Both the position numbers and the translations under genes were made by a program. Below, in pieces: positions 44,272 to 52,496 of a DNA stretch of 64,000 bases. Within the stretch, counting starts at the first letter, position 1. Every line of letters starts with the position of its first letter. The DNA comes from JAUIAI01 sp045106815 (GTDB taxonomy: Bacteria; Pseudomonadota; Gammaproteobacteria; Burkholderiales; Burkholderiaceae_E), in the NCBI GenBank assembly GCA_045106815.1, contig JBGCFG010000018.1:120999-184998 (forward strand), given 5' to 3'. Below the pieces are notes generated by a model. That model had not been told where the DNA came from. It searched no databases and saw only the letters and a list, made by a program, of their open reading frames with translations.

Positions 44272-44883
44272 TTACTGACTTGGGCGCATTAAGTGGCCGG
44301 CCACTTTCGCTTTGTCCATATCGGGAAGCTGATGGGCAATGCCCTTATGACAGTCAATGCAGGTCTGCTTACCGGTAAACAGCTCTCGTTCATGGAAGTC
44401 TGCCGCCCGTTTGCTTTGGGTCGTGATATCCATTGAATCGGCCGAATGACAATTGCGGCACTCAAGCGAGTTGTTAGCCTTTAGTCGCGCCCATTCGTGT
44501 TGCGCAAGCGTCAACCGATGCTCAACAAACTTCTCACGCGTATTGATTGTGCCAAATAGGGTTCCCCAGACCTCTTTTGATGCCGCAATCTTGCGCGCAA
44601 TTTTGGCTGTCCAGTCGTGTGGTACGTGGCAATCAGGGCAAGTGGCTCTGACACCAGAGCTATTTGAGTAGTGAACAGTCGACTTCAATTCTTCAAACGG
44701 ATTATCAGCCATCTCATGGCAGCCAATACAGAACTGTTCGGTGTTGGTCACTTCCAGCGCCGTATTAAAGCCACCCCAGAACATGATCCCCATCACAAAA
44801 CCACCCAGTGAAAGAAACCCCAATGAGTAGTGAACGCTCGGGCGCGTCAGCACCTTGAGCGCTCGCTTTAGCTTGCCCCACAT
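44272..44883 (-). CDS. napC: NapC, membrane-anchored tetraheme cytochrome c
   Basis: Passes electrons from quinol to NapB. One N-terminal membrane anchor (SLGFLSLGGFVMGIMFWGG), then four CxxCH heme sites: CIGCH, CPDCH, CRNCH and CIDCH. 203 residues, NapC/NirT family. Its start overlaps the napB stop by one base; last gene of the nap operon, with a terminator hairpin 24 bp on. Confidence 0.97.
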   Translation of the reverse strand: MWGKLKRALKVLTRPSVHYSLGFLSLGGFVMGIMFWGGFNTALEVTNTEQFCIGCHEMADNPFEELKSTVHYSNSSGVRATCPDCHVPHDWTAKIARKIAASKEVWGTLFGTINTREKFVEHRLTLAQHEWARLKANNSLECRNCHSADSMDITTQSKRAADFHERELFTGKQTCIDCHKGIAHQLPDMDKAKVAGHLMRPSQ

Positions 44884-45362
44884 TAGCGTTTCTCCTCACG
44901 TAGCTTACTAATGACGCGGCTGGAGTCGATAAAGGTGTTGCCAACCAAAGGCCTCGCATCATGCTGCTTAACATGGCATTGCGTACAAAAGTATCTTCTT
45001 GGTGAGACCTCCGCCAACACCTGACCGTCGCGGTCCATGAAATGTGTCACCGAGGCCATCGGTGCCTGAGACAACTCAGTGGCTTCGCGCGAATGACACT
45101 CCAGGCACTTGTTCGCATTGCTATGAATCTGATAGCCATCAATTTTGTGTGGGATCAATGGCGGCTGCTCAGGGTAGTTCCGTGACTGCCGAATGTCACT
45201 GTTGATCACCTTGGCAACCGATGGAGCAGCTTCATTCTGATCTAAGTCAGCTTGACCACGAAGGGTTGAGACCTGATTCTCGGCGACTGCAATCGCACTA
45301 ATGCCAGCAACCGCACCACAGATCAGTAAAAGCCAAAAACGTTTCATCAGAGTTTTCATCAC
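44883..45362 (-). CDS. napB: NapB, diheme cytochrome c subunit of periplasmic nitrate reductase
   Basis: Small electron-transfer subunit that docks on NapA. Signal peptide (FWLLLICGAVAGISAIAVA), two heme sites CLECH and CTQCH, and a conserved PPLIPHKIDGYQI. 159 residues. The start overlaps napA by four bases; a second Met two residues in is equally possible. Confidence 0.96.
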   Translation of the reverse strand: MMKTLMKRFWLLLICGAVAGISAIAVAENQVSTLRGQADLDQNEAAPSVAKVINSDIRQSRNYPEQPPLIPHKIDGYQIHSNANKCLECHSREATELSQAPMASVTHFMDRDGQVLAEVSPRRYFCTQCHVKQHDARPLVGNTFIDSSRVISKLREEKR

Positions 45363-47857
45363 ACTGCCTCAATTCGAACGGCACATTTTTTGAAGTCCGT
45401 CTGCTTGGAGATCGGGTCGGTCGCATCCAGGGTTACCTTGTTGATGAGCTGGCTGGCGTCGAACCAAGGGACGAAGACCAAACCTCTTGGAGGCTTGTTC
45501 CGACCTCTCGTTTCAATGCGAGTCGTGATTTCGCCACGCCGAGACTTAACCTTGACTTGCGATCCGCGTCTCAAGCCAAGCGCTTTGGCGTCATCCGGAT
45601 GAACGTAGCAAAGTGCATCGGGCACGGCCTTATACAACTCAGGCACGCGCTGCGTCATCGATCCGGAATGCCAGTGTTCCAACACGCGCCCGGTTGTCAG
45701 CCAAAGCGGATACTCGGCATCCGGCGATTCAGCAGGCGGCTCGTAGGGCAACGCGAAAATCACCGCTTTGTGATCTGGCTTGCCGTAGAAGTCATAGTCA
45801 CTACCTGCCTTCACATAGGGGTCATAGCCTTCTTTGAAACGCCACTTGGTTTCTTTCCCATCCACCACGGGCCATCGCAAACCACGTTCGCGATGGTAGG
45901 TATCAAAGTCGGCCAGATCATGAGCGTGCCCGCGTCCGAAACTTGCATACTCCTCGAACAAGCCCTTTTGAATGTAGAAGCCAAAATCTTCCGCCTCGTG
46001 GTTGGCGTACTCCATGCTGGTCTGATCGAGCGGGAACTGATCAACCTGACCATTGGCAAAGAGCACATCAAAGAGCGTCTTGCCAGCAAGCTCTGGCTTC
46101 TTCGCAATCAACTCGGCAGGCCAGACTTCTTCAACCTTGAAGCGCTTTGAAAATTCAACGACCTGCCACATGTCTGACTTGCTGTCGCCCGGCGCATCAA
46201 CAAGCTGATGCCAGAACTGCGTGCGTCGCTCGGCATTACCGTAAGCGCCCTCTTTTTCAACCCACATAGCCGTTGGCAGAATTAGGTCAGCCGCTTCTGC
46301 GGTAACGGTCGGGTAGGCATCCGAAACAACGATGAAGTTGTCTGGGTGGCGATAGCCGGGATAGCCCTCTTCCATCATGTTGGGAGCGGCCTGCAGGTTG
46401 TTGTTAACCTGCACCCAATAGCAATTGATCTTGCCATCTTTTAGCAGACGATTTTGCAAGACAGCATGAGCGCCTACCTTGCCAGGGATAGTGCCTTCAG
46501 GTAGCTTCCAGATCTTCTCCGCAATCGCCCGGTGTTCAGGCTTTTTCACAACCATGTCAGCCGGCAGGCGATGCGCAAAGGTACCAACCTCGCGCGCTGT
46601 TCCGCAGGCAGACGGCTGACCTGTCAATGAGAAAGGCGAATTGCCTGGCGTGGCGATCTTGCCGGTCAACAGATGAATGTTGTACAGCATATTGTTCACC
46701 CAGACGCCACGGGTATGCTGATTCACGCCCATGGTCCAGCATGACATCACCTTGACTTTAGGGTCGGCGTACAACTTGGCCAGCGCAATCAAGTTCTCAA
46801 CCGGAACACCTGATTCCTGCGATGCTTTTTCAGCCGTGTATTCCTTCACGAACGCCGCAAACTGGGCAAAGTCAATGTCTTTCGCGCCGCCCGCTTTCTT
46901 CGCATTGACAGCCACTTTCTCGAGCGGATGCTCGGGCCGCAAGCCATAGCCGATGTCGGTATTGCCTTCCTTGAATCGCACATGCTTACTGACGAAATCA
47001 TGATTGACCGCGTCGTTCTCAATCAGGTAATTGGCAATAAAATTGAGAATTACCAGGTCTGTGTGCGGCTTGAAGACCATCGGAATATCGGCGAGGTCAA
47101 AGCTACGGTGAGTGTAGGTAGACAGTACAGCGACTTTGACGTGCGGGTGGCTGAACGTTCGATCAGCGATTCGAGTCCAGAGAATGGGATGCATCTCCGA
47201 CATGTTCGAGCCCCACAACACAAACGCGTCTGCATGCTCGAAGTCATCGTAACAACCCATTGGCTCATCGATACCAAAGGTGCGAATAAAGCCAGCAACG
47301 GCTGATGCCATGCAATGCCGCGCATTCGGGTCGATATTGTTAGAGCGAAAGCCCGCTTTCATCAATTTAGAAGCGGCGTAACCTTCCCAAATTGTCCATT
47401 GGCCAGAGCCGAACATGCCAACCGCGGCGGGGCCTTTCTCCTTAAGCGATTTCTTCCACTTTTCAGCCATGATGTCGAAGGCTTCATCCCAGCTCACTGG
47501 CTCGAAATCGCCATTCTTGTCGAACACACCATTCTTCTTTCTTAGTAGAGGTTTGGTGAGTCGGTCTTCACCGTACATGATCTTCGACAGGAAGTAGCCC
47601 TTGACACAATTAAGGCCGCGATTGACCTCTGACTTTGCATCGCCGTGGGTGGCCACCACCTTCCCGGCTTTAGTGCCAACCATGATTGAGCAGCCTGTGC
47701 CACAAAATCGGCAAGCCGCTTTAGACCAGGTTAACTCGGTCAGCTTGCGGTCGGTCACGATGTTTTGAGCTTTTACCGGGATCGAAATGCCGGCTGCCGA
47801 TGCTGCCGCTGCGACTGCTTGAGCTTTAATGACGGCGCGTCTGGAAATGCCGGACAT
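45359..47857 (-). CDS. napA: NapA, catalytic subunit of periplasmic nitrate reductase
   Basis: Reduces nitrate to nitrite in the periplasm with Mo-bisMGD and one [4Fe-4S] cluster. It has a Tat-type signal (SRRAVIKAQAVAAAASAAG), cluster cysteines C49, C52 and C56 (CRFCGTGC) plus the one in GLNCVKGYF, and the Mo-ligand Cys in NARHCMASAVAGF. 832 residues is normal. Third strong Tat feature: the twin arginine sits right before the hydrophobic region. Overlaps napB by four bases; one base separates it from napD's end. Confidence 0.98.
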   Translation of the reverse strand: MSGISRRAVIKAQAVAAAASAAGISIPVKAQNIVTDRKLTELTWSKAACRFCGTGCSIMVGTKAGKVVATHGDAKSEVNRGLNCVKGYFLSKIMYGEDRLTKPLLRKKNGVFDKNGDFEPVSWDEAFDIMAEKWKKSLKEKGPAAVGMFGSGQWTIWEGYAASKLMKAGFRSNNIDPNARHCMASAVAGFIRTFGIDEPMGCYDDFEHADAFVLWGSNMSEMHPILWTRIADRTFSHPHVKVAVLSTYTHRSFDLADIPMVFKPHTDLVILNFIANYLIENDAVNHDFVSKHVRFKEGNTDIGYGLRPEHPLEKVAVNAKKAGGAKDIDFAQFAAFVKEYTAEKASQESGVPVENLIALAKLYADPKVKVMSCWTMGVNQHTRGVWVNNMLYNIHLLTGKIATPGNSPFSLTGQPSACGTAREVGTFAHRLPADMVVKKPEHRAIAEKIWKLPEGTIPGKVGAHAVLQNRLLKDGKINCYWVQVNNNLQAAPNMMEEGYPGYRHPDNFIVVSDAYPTVTAEAADLILPTAMWVEKEGAYGNAERRTQFWHQLVDAPGDSKSDMWQVVEFSKRFKVEEVWPAELIAKKPELAGKTLFDVLFANGQVDQFPLDQTSMEYANHEAEDFGFYIQKGLFEEYASFGRGHAHDLADFDTYHRERGLRWPVVDGKETKWRFKEGYDPYVKAGSDYDFYGKPDHKAVIFALPYEPPAESPDAEYPLWLTTGRVLEHWHSGSMTQRVPELYKAVPDALCYVHPDDAKALGLRRGSQVKVKSRRGEITTRIETRGRNKPPRGLVFVPWFDASQLINKVTLDATDPISKQTDFKKCAVRIEAV

Positions 47858-47858
47858 A

Positions 47859-48137
47859 TCAGTTCTCCGTAGAAATGGATTGAGGTGTTTCGGTAACTTC
47901 GTCGATTTGATGGAAAACGAGCGAGGCGTTGACGACTCCCTCCATCACTTGCATGTCGGTGAGTGCCTGAACGATTTCTGATTCGCTCGAAGTTTCCAAG
48001 GTGACAATGACCTTGCCCAGTGGGTCTACGTGGGCGACTTCGGCGATGTCAATATCATTCAGCGTCGCCGCTATGTCATCCAACAGCCGTGGACGGGCTG
48101 TCAACAGGACACTCGAGATATGAACAGCAGGGGTCAT
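47859..48137 (-). CDS. napD: NapD, NapA maturation chaperone
   Basis: Binds the Tat signal of NapA during cofactor insertion. 92 residues with the typical HISSVLLTARPRLLDDIAATL and GKVIVTLETSSESEIVQALTDMQVMEGVVNASLVFHQI. Start overlaps napF by four bases. Confidence 0.94.
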   Translation of the reverse strand: MTPAVHISSVLLTARPRLLDDIAATLNDIDIAEVAHVDPLGKVIVTLETSSESEIVQALTDMQVMEGVVNASLVFHQIDEVTETPQSISTEN

Positions 48138-48652
48138 GAACCGGCCTCTCCTTGGGGGTTAATCATGTCGATCGCAGATGCCGGACATGGCGCAACACAG
48201 GCGCCGCAGCCACTACAAGCGTCTTGATCGATTTGAATTGCGCCACTTGGACTGACCCGCAGATCAAAACGCAGCGCCCGCGCATCGCAGTGGTCGGTGC
48301 ATAGCTGACAAGTGATACCTGCCTTTAATAGGCAGCCATCGCCAATGAGAACGCCCAGCCGCCAGGGAGCAAGCTGACCAAGATTGAATACCGGCTCAGC
48401 ACAGGCTGTGACACAGGCCTGGCAAAACGTGCATTCGCCTTGCATAAAAGACAAGCCCGGCTTTTTGTCTGGGCCAATGGAGATAATTGATGTTTCGCAC
48501 GCATCGACACAAGCGCCACACGACGTACAGTGTTCACTCAATCGCAGCTCGTTAGTCCAGGGAGGGCGGAAGGCAGAGGGCGCCTTTGGCGCGGCGACGC
48601 GACCGCGCAAAAAGCGGCGACGGCTTGCAGAAACGGATGGCGACTGACTCAT
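48134..48652 (-). CDS. napF: NapF, ferredoxin-type accessory protein
   Basis: Cytoplasmic iron-sulfur protein tied to NapA maturation. 172 residues; a basic N-terminus (SRRRFLRGRVA) followed by cysteine clusters CTSCGACVDAC, CTFCQACVTAC, CQLCTDHC and CSGCGACVAPC, fitting several [4Fe-4S] clusters. The N-terminal SRRRFLRG motif looks Tat-like but has no hydrophobic region after it. Confidence 0.95.
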   Translation of the reverse strand: MSQSPSVSASRRRFLRGRVAAPKAPSAFRPPWTNELRLSEHCTSCGACVDACETSIISIGPDKKPGLSFMQGECTFCQACVTACAEPVFNLGQLAPWRLGVLIGDGCLLKAGITCQLCTDHCDARALRFDLRVSPSGAIQIDQDACSGCGACVAPCPASAIDMINPQGEAGS

Positions 48653-48677
48653 GCGACTAGTCTCAACGACACCAGGG

Positions 48678-48875
48678 CTAAACAGTTGGTGGTCCGTAGA
48701 TCAGTTGCATCATCCAAATAACGAACCCATATCCGCCAACCAGCGCGGTAACCAAAATCGGGGCGAGGAATATCAGCACAAACGCCAGGACGCGCCGCTC
48801 TTCAGACTTTGTGGGTTGTGCTTGCTGCTCCGGCGATGCGGTGCTCGTATCGAGGGTTGCAGAGGATTGACTCAT
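48678..48875 (-). CDS. napE: NapE, small membrane protein of the nap operon
   Basis: One transmembrane helix and the family ending GGYGFVIWMMQLIYGPP. The ATG at 48875 (MSQSSATLDT) has GAGG upstream; the frame is open 13 codons further. About 65 residues. First gene of napEFDABC. Function not known in detail. Confidence 0.9.
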   Translation of the reverse strand: MSQSSATLDTSTASPEQQAQPTKSEERRVLAFVLIFLAPILVTALVGGYGFVIWMMQLIYGPPTV

Positions 48876-48913
48876 GGCGACTGACCTCGTTCTTGGTGTT
48901 TTTCTTGAACACA

Positions 48914-48919
48914 AGATTA
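48914..48919 (-). promoter_or_regulatory. -10 element of the nap promoter
   Basis: TAATCT on the minus strand; it places transcription start near 48907 and a 31-base leader before napE. Confidence 0.5.
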
Positions 48920-48940
48920 GCTAGCTGGACAAGCTTCGTA

Positions 48941-48954
48941 TTGATATAGATCAA
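48941..48954. promoter_or_regulatory. FNR/ANR box of the nap operon
   Basis: TTGATATAGATCAA matches the consensus TTGAT-N4-ATCAA exactly. Its centre is about 41 bases upstream of the start predicted from the -10 element at 48914-48919, the classic position of an FNR-activated promoter. Confidence 0.85.
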
Positions 48955-49069
48955 TAAACGCACCACGGATAAGCACGTCGCACCAATAGTGATAGCTTGT
49001 TGACTAACTAGTGGCAACTTGGTGCGCCATTGAAGAAAAGCGACGCGTCATCACATGATGTAAGCGCAT

Positions 49070-49101
49070 AAAAAAACCGAGGCAGTTACCCACCCCGGTT
49101 T
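49070..49101 (-). terminator. Rho-independent terminator of the hydrolase gene
   Basis: On the minus strand, AAACCGGGG pairs with CCTCGGTTT (one mismatch) and is followed at once by a run of T (seven As at 49070-49076 on plus). It lies 39 bp after the hydrolase stop. Confidence 0.75.
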
Positions 49102-49139
49102 ATCGTCGACAAAAGCAGTGTTTGTTTAACGCACTACGG

Positions 49140-50246
49140 CTATTCGGTGAGCGTTGCAATCACATTTTGAACACGCTTTTCAATCGTGGCAGGCATCTTG
49201 GCCTGCGCCACTGGTCGTGAGAGTGTTTGCTTCTTGCGTGCCGGCAGCTCATCCCAGACTTTTTTAGCGGCAGGCGATGCCTCAAGTGCCTGCGCCAGCG
49301 CAGCCGGTATCTCCGGGGCGTCACTGTCAGTCTGTGACTCACGCGATGTTGAATCCGCCGCATCGATCGACGCCGGGTTTTGCACCGGCAAACTTGCTTG
49401 CGGAGCCGCGGCGGGCACAGGCGCCTGAGACGAAACAGGCGCAACGCTCGAAACAGGCTGAACAGCCACCCCTAGCCATTGCAGCATGACCTCATTAAAC
49501 GCATCGGGCACGGTGTCCATCATCCAGTGCCCCGCCTCAAGGCCCAGCGTTTTGCAATCGGGCATCTCGTTGAGTTGCCTGAGCCATTGTTCGGAATGAA
49601 ACATAAACGGCTTGCGTCGGCCATAGATGTACAGCATCGGTACGTCTGGCATAAATGGGCGCAGTGCCTTGAATGACCCATGCGCACCACTCCAGCGAAT
49701 GAAATACGGATAACACTGCCAATGACCGATGTCATCATGTCCGGCGGGCGCTCGTAGCTTGCGCGCCATGAATCGCGCCATATCATCACCGATGCCTGGC
49801 CCCATTAGCCAGGCCGCTGCCAACCAAAGTTGATAGCCAGCGATCCCCATTTTTTGTTTGGCCGACAAAGACGCGACGTAGTCTGGCGACGCAATGTCAC
49901 CAATGTCTACCCCGATCACTTTGCTCACCAGATCAGGATGCGCCTGAACAAAGTGATAGCTAAAGATGGCTCCCCAGTCATGGGCAAGCAAGATCACGGG
50001 TTTGCCAGGGCTCACCTTTCTGACAACTTCTTCAATGAGGGCCGTTATTTCATCCAGGCTGTGAGCGCGAGCGTCCAGACTGTCAACAAAGCCGGGCAAG
50101 GTAAAGCGAACACACTTGAAGTGCGGCTTCAGGGCGTCAACCTGCTTGTCCCACAAGTGATGCGTGTCGGGCCAGCCATGCAACATGACGATGGTTTCTG
50201 CGCCCTGCCCTTCTTCAATAATCTCTATTCCTGCTACCTGCAACAT
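49140..50246 (-). CDS. Alpha/beta-hydrolase (epoxide-hydrolase-like) fused to a YdeI/OmdA-like domain
   Basis: 368 residues. Residues 1-260 are an alpha/beta hydrolase with oxyanion motif HGWPD, nucleophile Asp90 in LLAHDWGA and His240 in EAGHWMMD, as in epoxide hydrolases or haloalkane dehalogenases. A Pro/Ala/Gln linker (about 263-310) leads to a small helical domain, PEIPAALAQALEASPAAKKVWDEL and so on, ending VQNVIATLTE, which resembles the YdeI/OmdA (PF13376) domain. ATG at 50246 has AGGT upstream; the frame is open far into the SDR gene. 10 bp after the SDR, so co-transcribed. Confidence 0.8.
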   Translation of the reverse strand: MLQVAGIEIIEEGQGAETIVMLHGWPDTHHLWDKQVDALKPHFKCVRFTLPGFVDSLDARAHSLDEITALIEEVVRKVSPGKPVILLAHDWGAIFSYHFVQAHPDLVSKVIGVDIGDIASPDYVASLSAKQKMGIAGYQLWLAAAWLMGPGIGDDMARFMARKLRAPAGHDDIGHWQCYPYFIRWSGAHGSFKALRPFMPDVPMLYIYGRRKPFMFHSEQWLRQLNEMPDCKTLGLEAGHWMMDTVPDAFNEVMLQWLGVAVQPVSSVAPVSSQAPVPAAAPQASLPVQNPASIDAADSTSRESQTDSDAPEIPAALAQALEASPAAKKVWDELPARKKQTLSRPVAQAKMPATIEKRVQNVIATLTE

Positions 50247-50256
50247 CTCAACCTCA

Positions 50257-51021
50257 CTATGTATTCCACCAGGGGCGGTCAGTAAACGTGCGCATATCCA
50301 ACTCATGTGTCCAGACCGAGCGATGCTGTCGGGCCAGATGCAAATAGGTATCAGCCACTTTCTCGGGCAGGAGCAAGCCGTCTTTTTCAAGGCCGCGGCT
50401 TTGCCTTAGCGCCTCGAATCTTTCTTCACCCAGAATTTTGCCAAGCGTATCAGGCGCGTCGACCATGCCGTCAATAATGATATGGACAACATGGATGCCT
50501 TTTGGGGCCAGTTCGGCATTCAGGCTCTGGCATAGCATCCTGCGCCCGCCCATAGCCGCGGCGTGTGAGTGCTGACCTGGATTGCCCCGCATAGCCGCTG
50601 TCGACGAGGTGACCAGCAACACGCCGTGACCGCGCGACAACATCGGCGGCACGACCGCCTGCGCAAGGCGAAACAGACCGAATGTCCCGAGCCGCCAGCC
50701 AACCTCGAATGCTTTTGCGCTGGTATCGCCCAGCCCATGGTCGCCAATCTGAGCGCCGAGGTTATAAACAGCCACTTCGATTGGGCCAGTGTTGGCTTCA
50801 ACAGCAGCAACATGCGTCTCGATCGCGTCAGGCTTGACCGCATTGAGCAGCGTACCCGATGCCTCTGAGCCAGCCACCTGAATTTCCTGAATTAGCTTGT
50901 CCAGGCCTTGTTGATCACTGCGGCGGCACACATTGGCGTGATAACCCGCGCGCGCGAACCGCCTGGCAACATGGCCACCAATACCGGCACCAGCGCCGAG
51001 AACCATACAGACTGGCTTCAT
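50257..51021 (-). CDS. SDR-like protein with degenerate catalytic site
   Basis: Rossmann-fold short-chain dehydrogenase-like protein (254 residues). Cofactor motif VLGAGAGIGGHVARRFARAG and the YNLGAQ segment in place of NNAG. In the catalytic region TSSTAAMRGNPGQHSHAAAMGGRRML, the Ser is present, but the YxxxK pair reads HxxxM. GGAGGC precedes the ATG at 51021; the GTG at 51048 is less likely. It may bind a nucleotide without oxidoreductase activity or use another residue. Operon with the hydrolase. Confidence 0.8.
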   Translation of the reverse strand: MKPVCMVLGAGAGIGGHVARRFARAGYHANVCRRSDQQGLDKLIQEIQVAGSEASGTLLNAVKPDAIETHVAAVEANTGPIEVAVYNLGAQIGDHGLGDTSAKAFEVGWRLGTFGLFRLAQAVVPPMLSRGHGVLLVTSSTAAMRGNPGQHSHAAAMGGRRMLCQSLNAELAPKGIHVVHIIIDGMVDAPDTLGKILGEERFEALRQSRGLEKDGLLLPEKVADTYLHLARQHRSVWTHELDMRTFTDRPWWNT

Positions 51022-51108
51022 GGGTCTATTGCCTCCAGAGGAATTCACCCAGCGGGCGACCGAGCCGGTACTTTAAGGCGGACTCAGGTCGTTGAGGACA
51101 CTCTTTAA

Positions 51109-51124
51109 CTGTTTTTTTTAACAG
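51109..51124. promoter_or_regulatory. LexA (SOS) box upstream of dinB
   Basis: CTGTTTTTTTTAACAG fits CTGT-N8-ACAG exactly; it ends 20 bases before the dinB ATG, so LexA binding would block the promoter or early transcript. Confidence 0.75.
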
Positions 51125-51144
51125 TGTCATAGTAGTCTCAAGCG

Positions 51145-52446
51145 ATGACTGTTTGGCCCAAAATCATCGTGCATGCGGATATGGACGCGTTCTACGCGGC
51201 GGTCGAGCAGCGAGACAATCCTGACCTGCGCGGCAAGCCCATTCTGATTGGCCCCAACAGCCATCGTGGCGTTGTGCTGACGGCCAGCTATGAAGCAAGA
51301 CCATTTGGCGTTGGCAGCGCGATGCCAGTCGCGCTCGCCCGGCGGCGCTGCCCTCAGGCCATTATGGTGCCGCCCAGGTTTGACCGATACCAGGCCGTCT
51401 CAAAGCAGGTCATGGAAGTCTTCGCTGAGTTTTCTCCATCCGTTGAGGCGCTCTCACTGGATGAAGCCTTCTTGGATATGAGTGGCGCGACTCATTTTTT
51501 CGGGCAACCCGAACAGATGGGCCAGCAGATCAAGGAGGCTGTCAAAGAAGCCACTGAGCTCACAATTTCGGTCGGCGTTTCGGCCAGCAAATATGTTGCC
51601 AAGGTCGCCAGTGCTCACGACAAGCCCAATGGTCTGACGGTTGTGCCGCCTGATGAAGCACGCGCCTGGCTCGCACCGATGCCGGTGAGTCGTTTGTGGG
51701 GTGCCGGAAAAAAAACGGTGCCCAAGCTACAGAAACTTGGCCTTATGACGATTGGCGATGTTGCGGCCGCTGGCGAATATCGTATGCAACGTTTGATGGG
51801 GTCATCGGGCGTGCACTTTTACCGGCTCGCAACTGCTCAGGATCCACGCTCGGTGGCGAGTTCGCGCCGGGCCAAGAGCATCGGTTCAGAACGAACGCTA
51901 TCGCGAGACATCACCCAGCGCAGCGACATCGAACACCATTTGCGCCGATCCGCCGAGAAGATTGCGCGCCGGGTCAGAGCCAAACAAGTGCAGGCGCGCG
52001 GGGTGCGCATTCGCTTGAAAACTCATCAGTTCGAATTGATCAGTCGGCAATGCCAGTTGCAACGACCGGATGACACAGCCAGCACCTATTTCACGGCCGC
52101 GAAAAAACTGCTTGACCGACTAGATCATCCCGGTCCATTTCGACTGGTTGGCATGGCCGTGTTCGATTTTCATGAGGCCCGAACCGATGAACAACCAGAT
52201 TTATTCAGCAACCCGCGCAACCGCAAACTGGAAGCCACCCTGGATCAGTTGGCAGCGCAGTTTGGGAAAGGCGTTGTCTCACGGGCGACCGAACTAGGGT
52301 CAAATGGCATCGTCGCAGATAGTGAGGTGAATCTCGACTTCCTCGATCATGAAGCGACAGACTTAGACACCGACACCGATGACGACACTGACTATGTTGA
52401 TGACATCTACGATGACCTGCCCGGCGATCCCAACGACCGCCTTTAA
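51145..52446 (+). CDS. dinB: DNA polymerase IV (DinB) with acidic C-terminal tail
   Basis: Y-family translesion polymerase. Palm motifs VHADMDAFYAAVEQRDNPDLRGKP (metal-binding Asp) and SLDEAFLDMS (Asp-Glu), the helix-hairpin-helix LWGAGKKTVPKLQKLGLMTIGDV, and the little-finger region SIGSERTLSRD. QPDLFS near residue 350 resembles a beta-clamp-binding motif. Residues about 394-433 form a strongly acidic tail (many Asp), not seen in typical Pol IV. ATG at 51145, LexA box upstream. Confidence 0.96.
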   Translation: MTVWPKIIVHADMDAFYAAVEQRDNPDLRGKPILIGPNSHRGVVLTASYEARPFGVGSAMPVALARRRCPQAIMVPPRFDRYQAVSKQVMEVFAEFSPSVEALSLDEAFLDMSGATHFFGQPEQMGQQIKEAVKEATELTISVGVSASKYVAKVASAHDKPNGLTVVPPDEARAWLAPMPVSRLWGAGKKTVPKLQKLGLMTIGDVAAAGEYRMQRLMGSSGVHFYRLATAQDPRSVASSRRAKSIGSERTLSRDITQRSDIEHHLRRSAEKIARRVRAKQVQARGVRIRLKTHQFELISRQCQLQRPDDTASTYFTAAKKLLDRLDHPGPFRLVGMAVFDFHEARTDEQPDLFSNPRNRKLEATLDQLAAQFGKGVVSRATELGSNGIVADSEVNLDFLDHEATDLDTDTDDDTDYVDDIYDDLPGDPNDRL

Positions 52447-52496
52447 CAGAATCGCCCGTAGGGAAGATCACCGGAACATAGTCAGTCGTTCAAAAA

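Noticed and set aside
48605..48640. Tat-like SRRRFLRG at the NapF N-terminus
   Set aside because: No hydrophobic segment follows it, and NapF is a cytoplasmic iron-sulfur protein in known systems.
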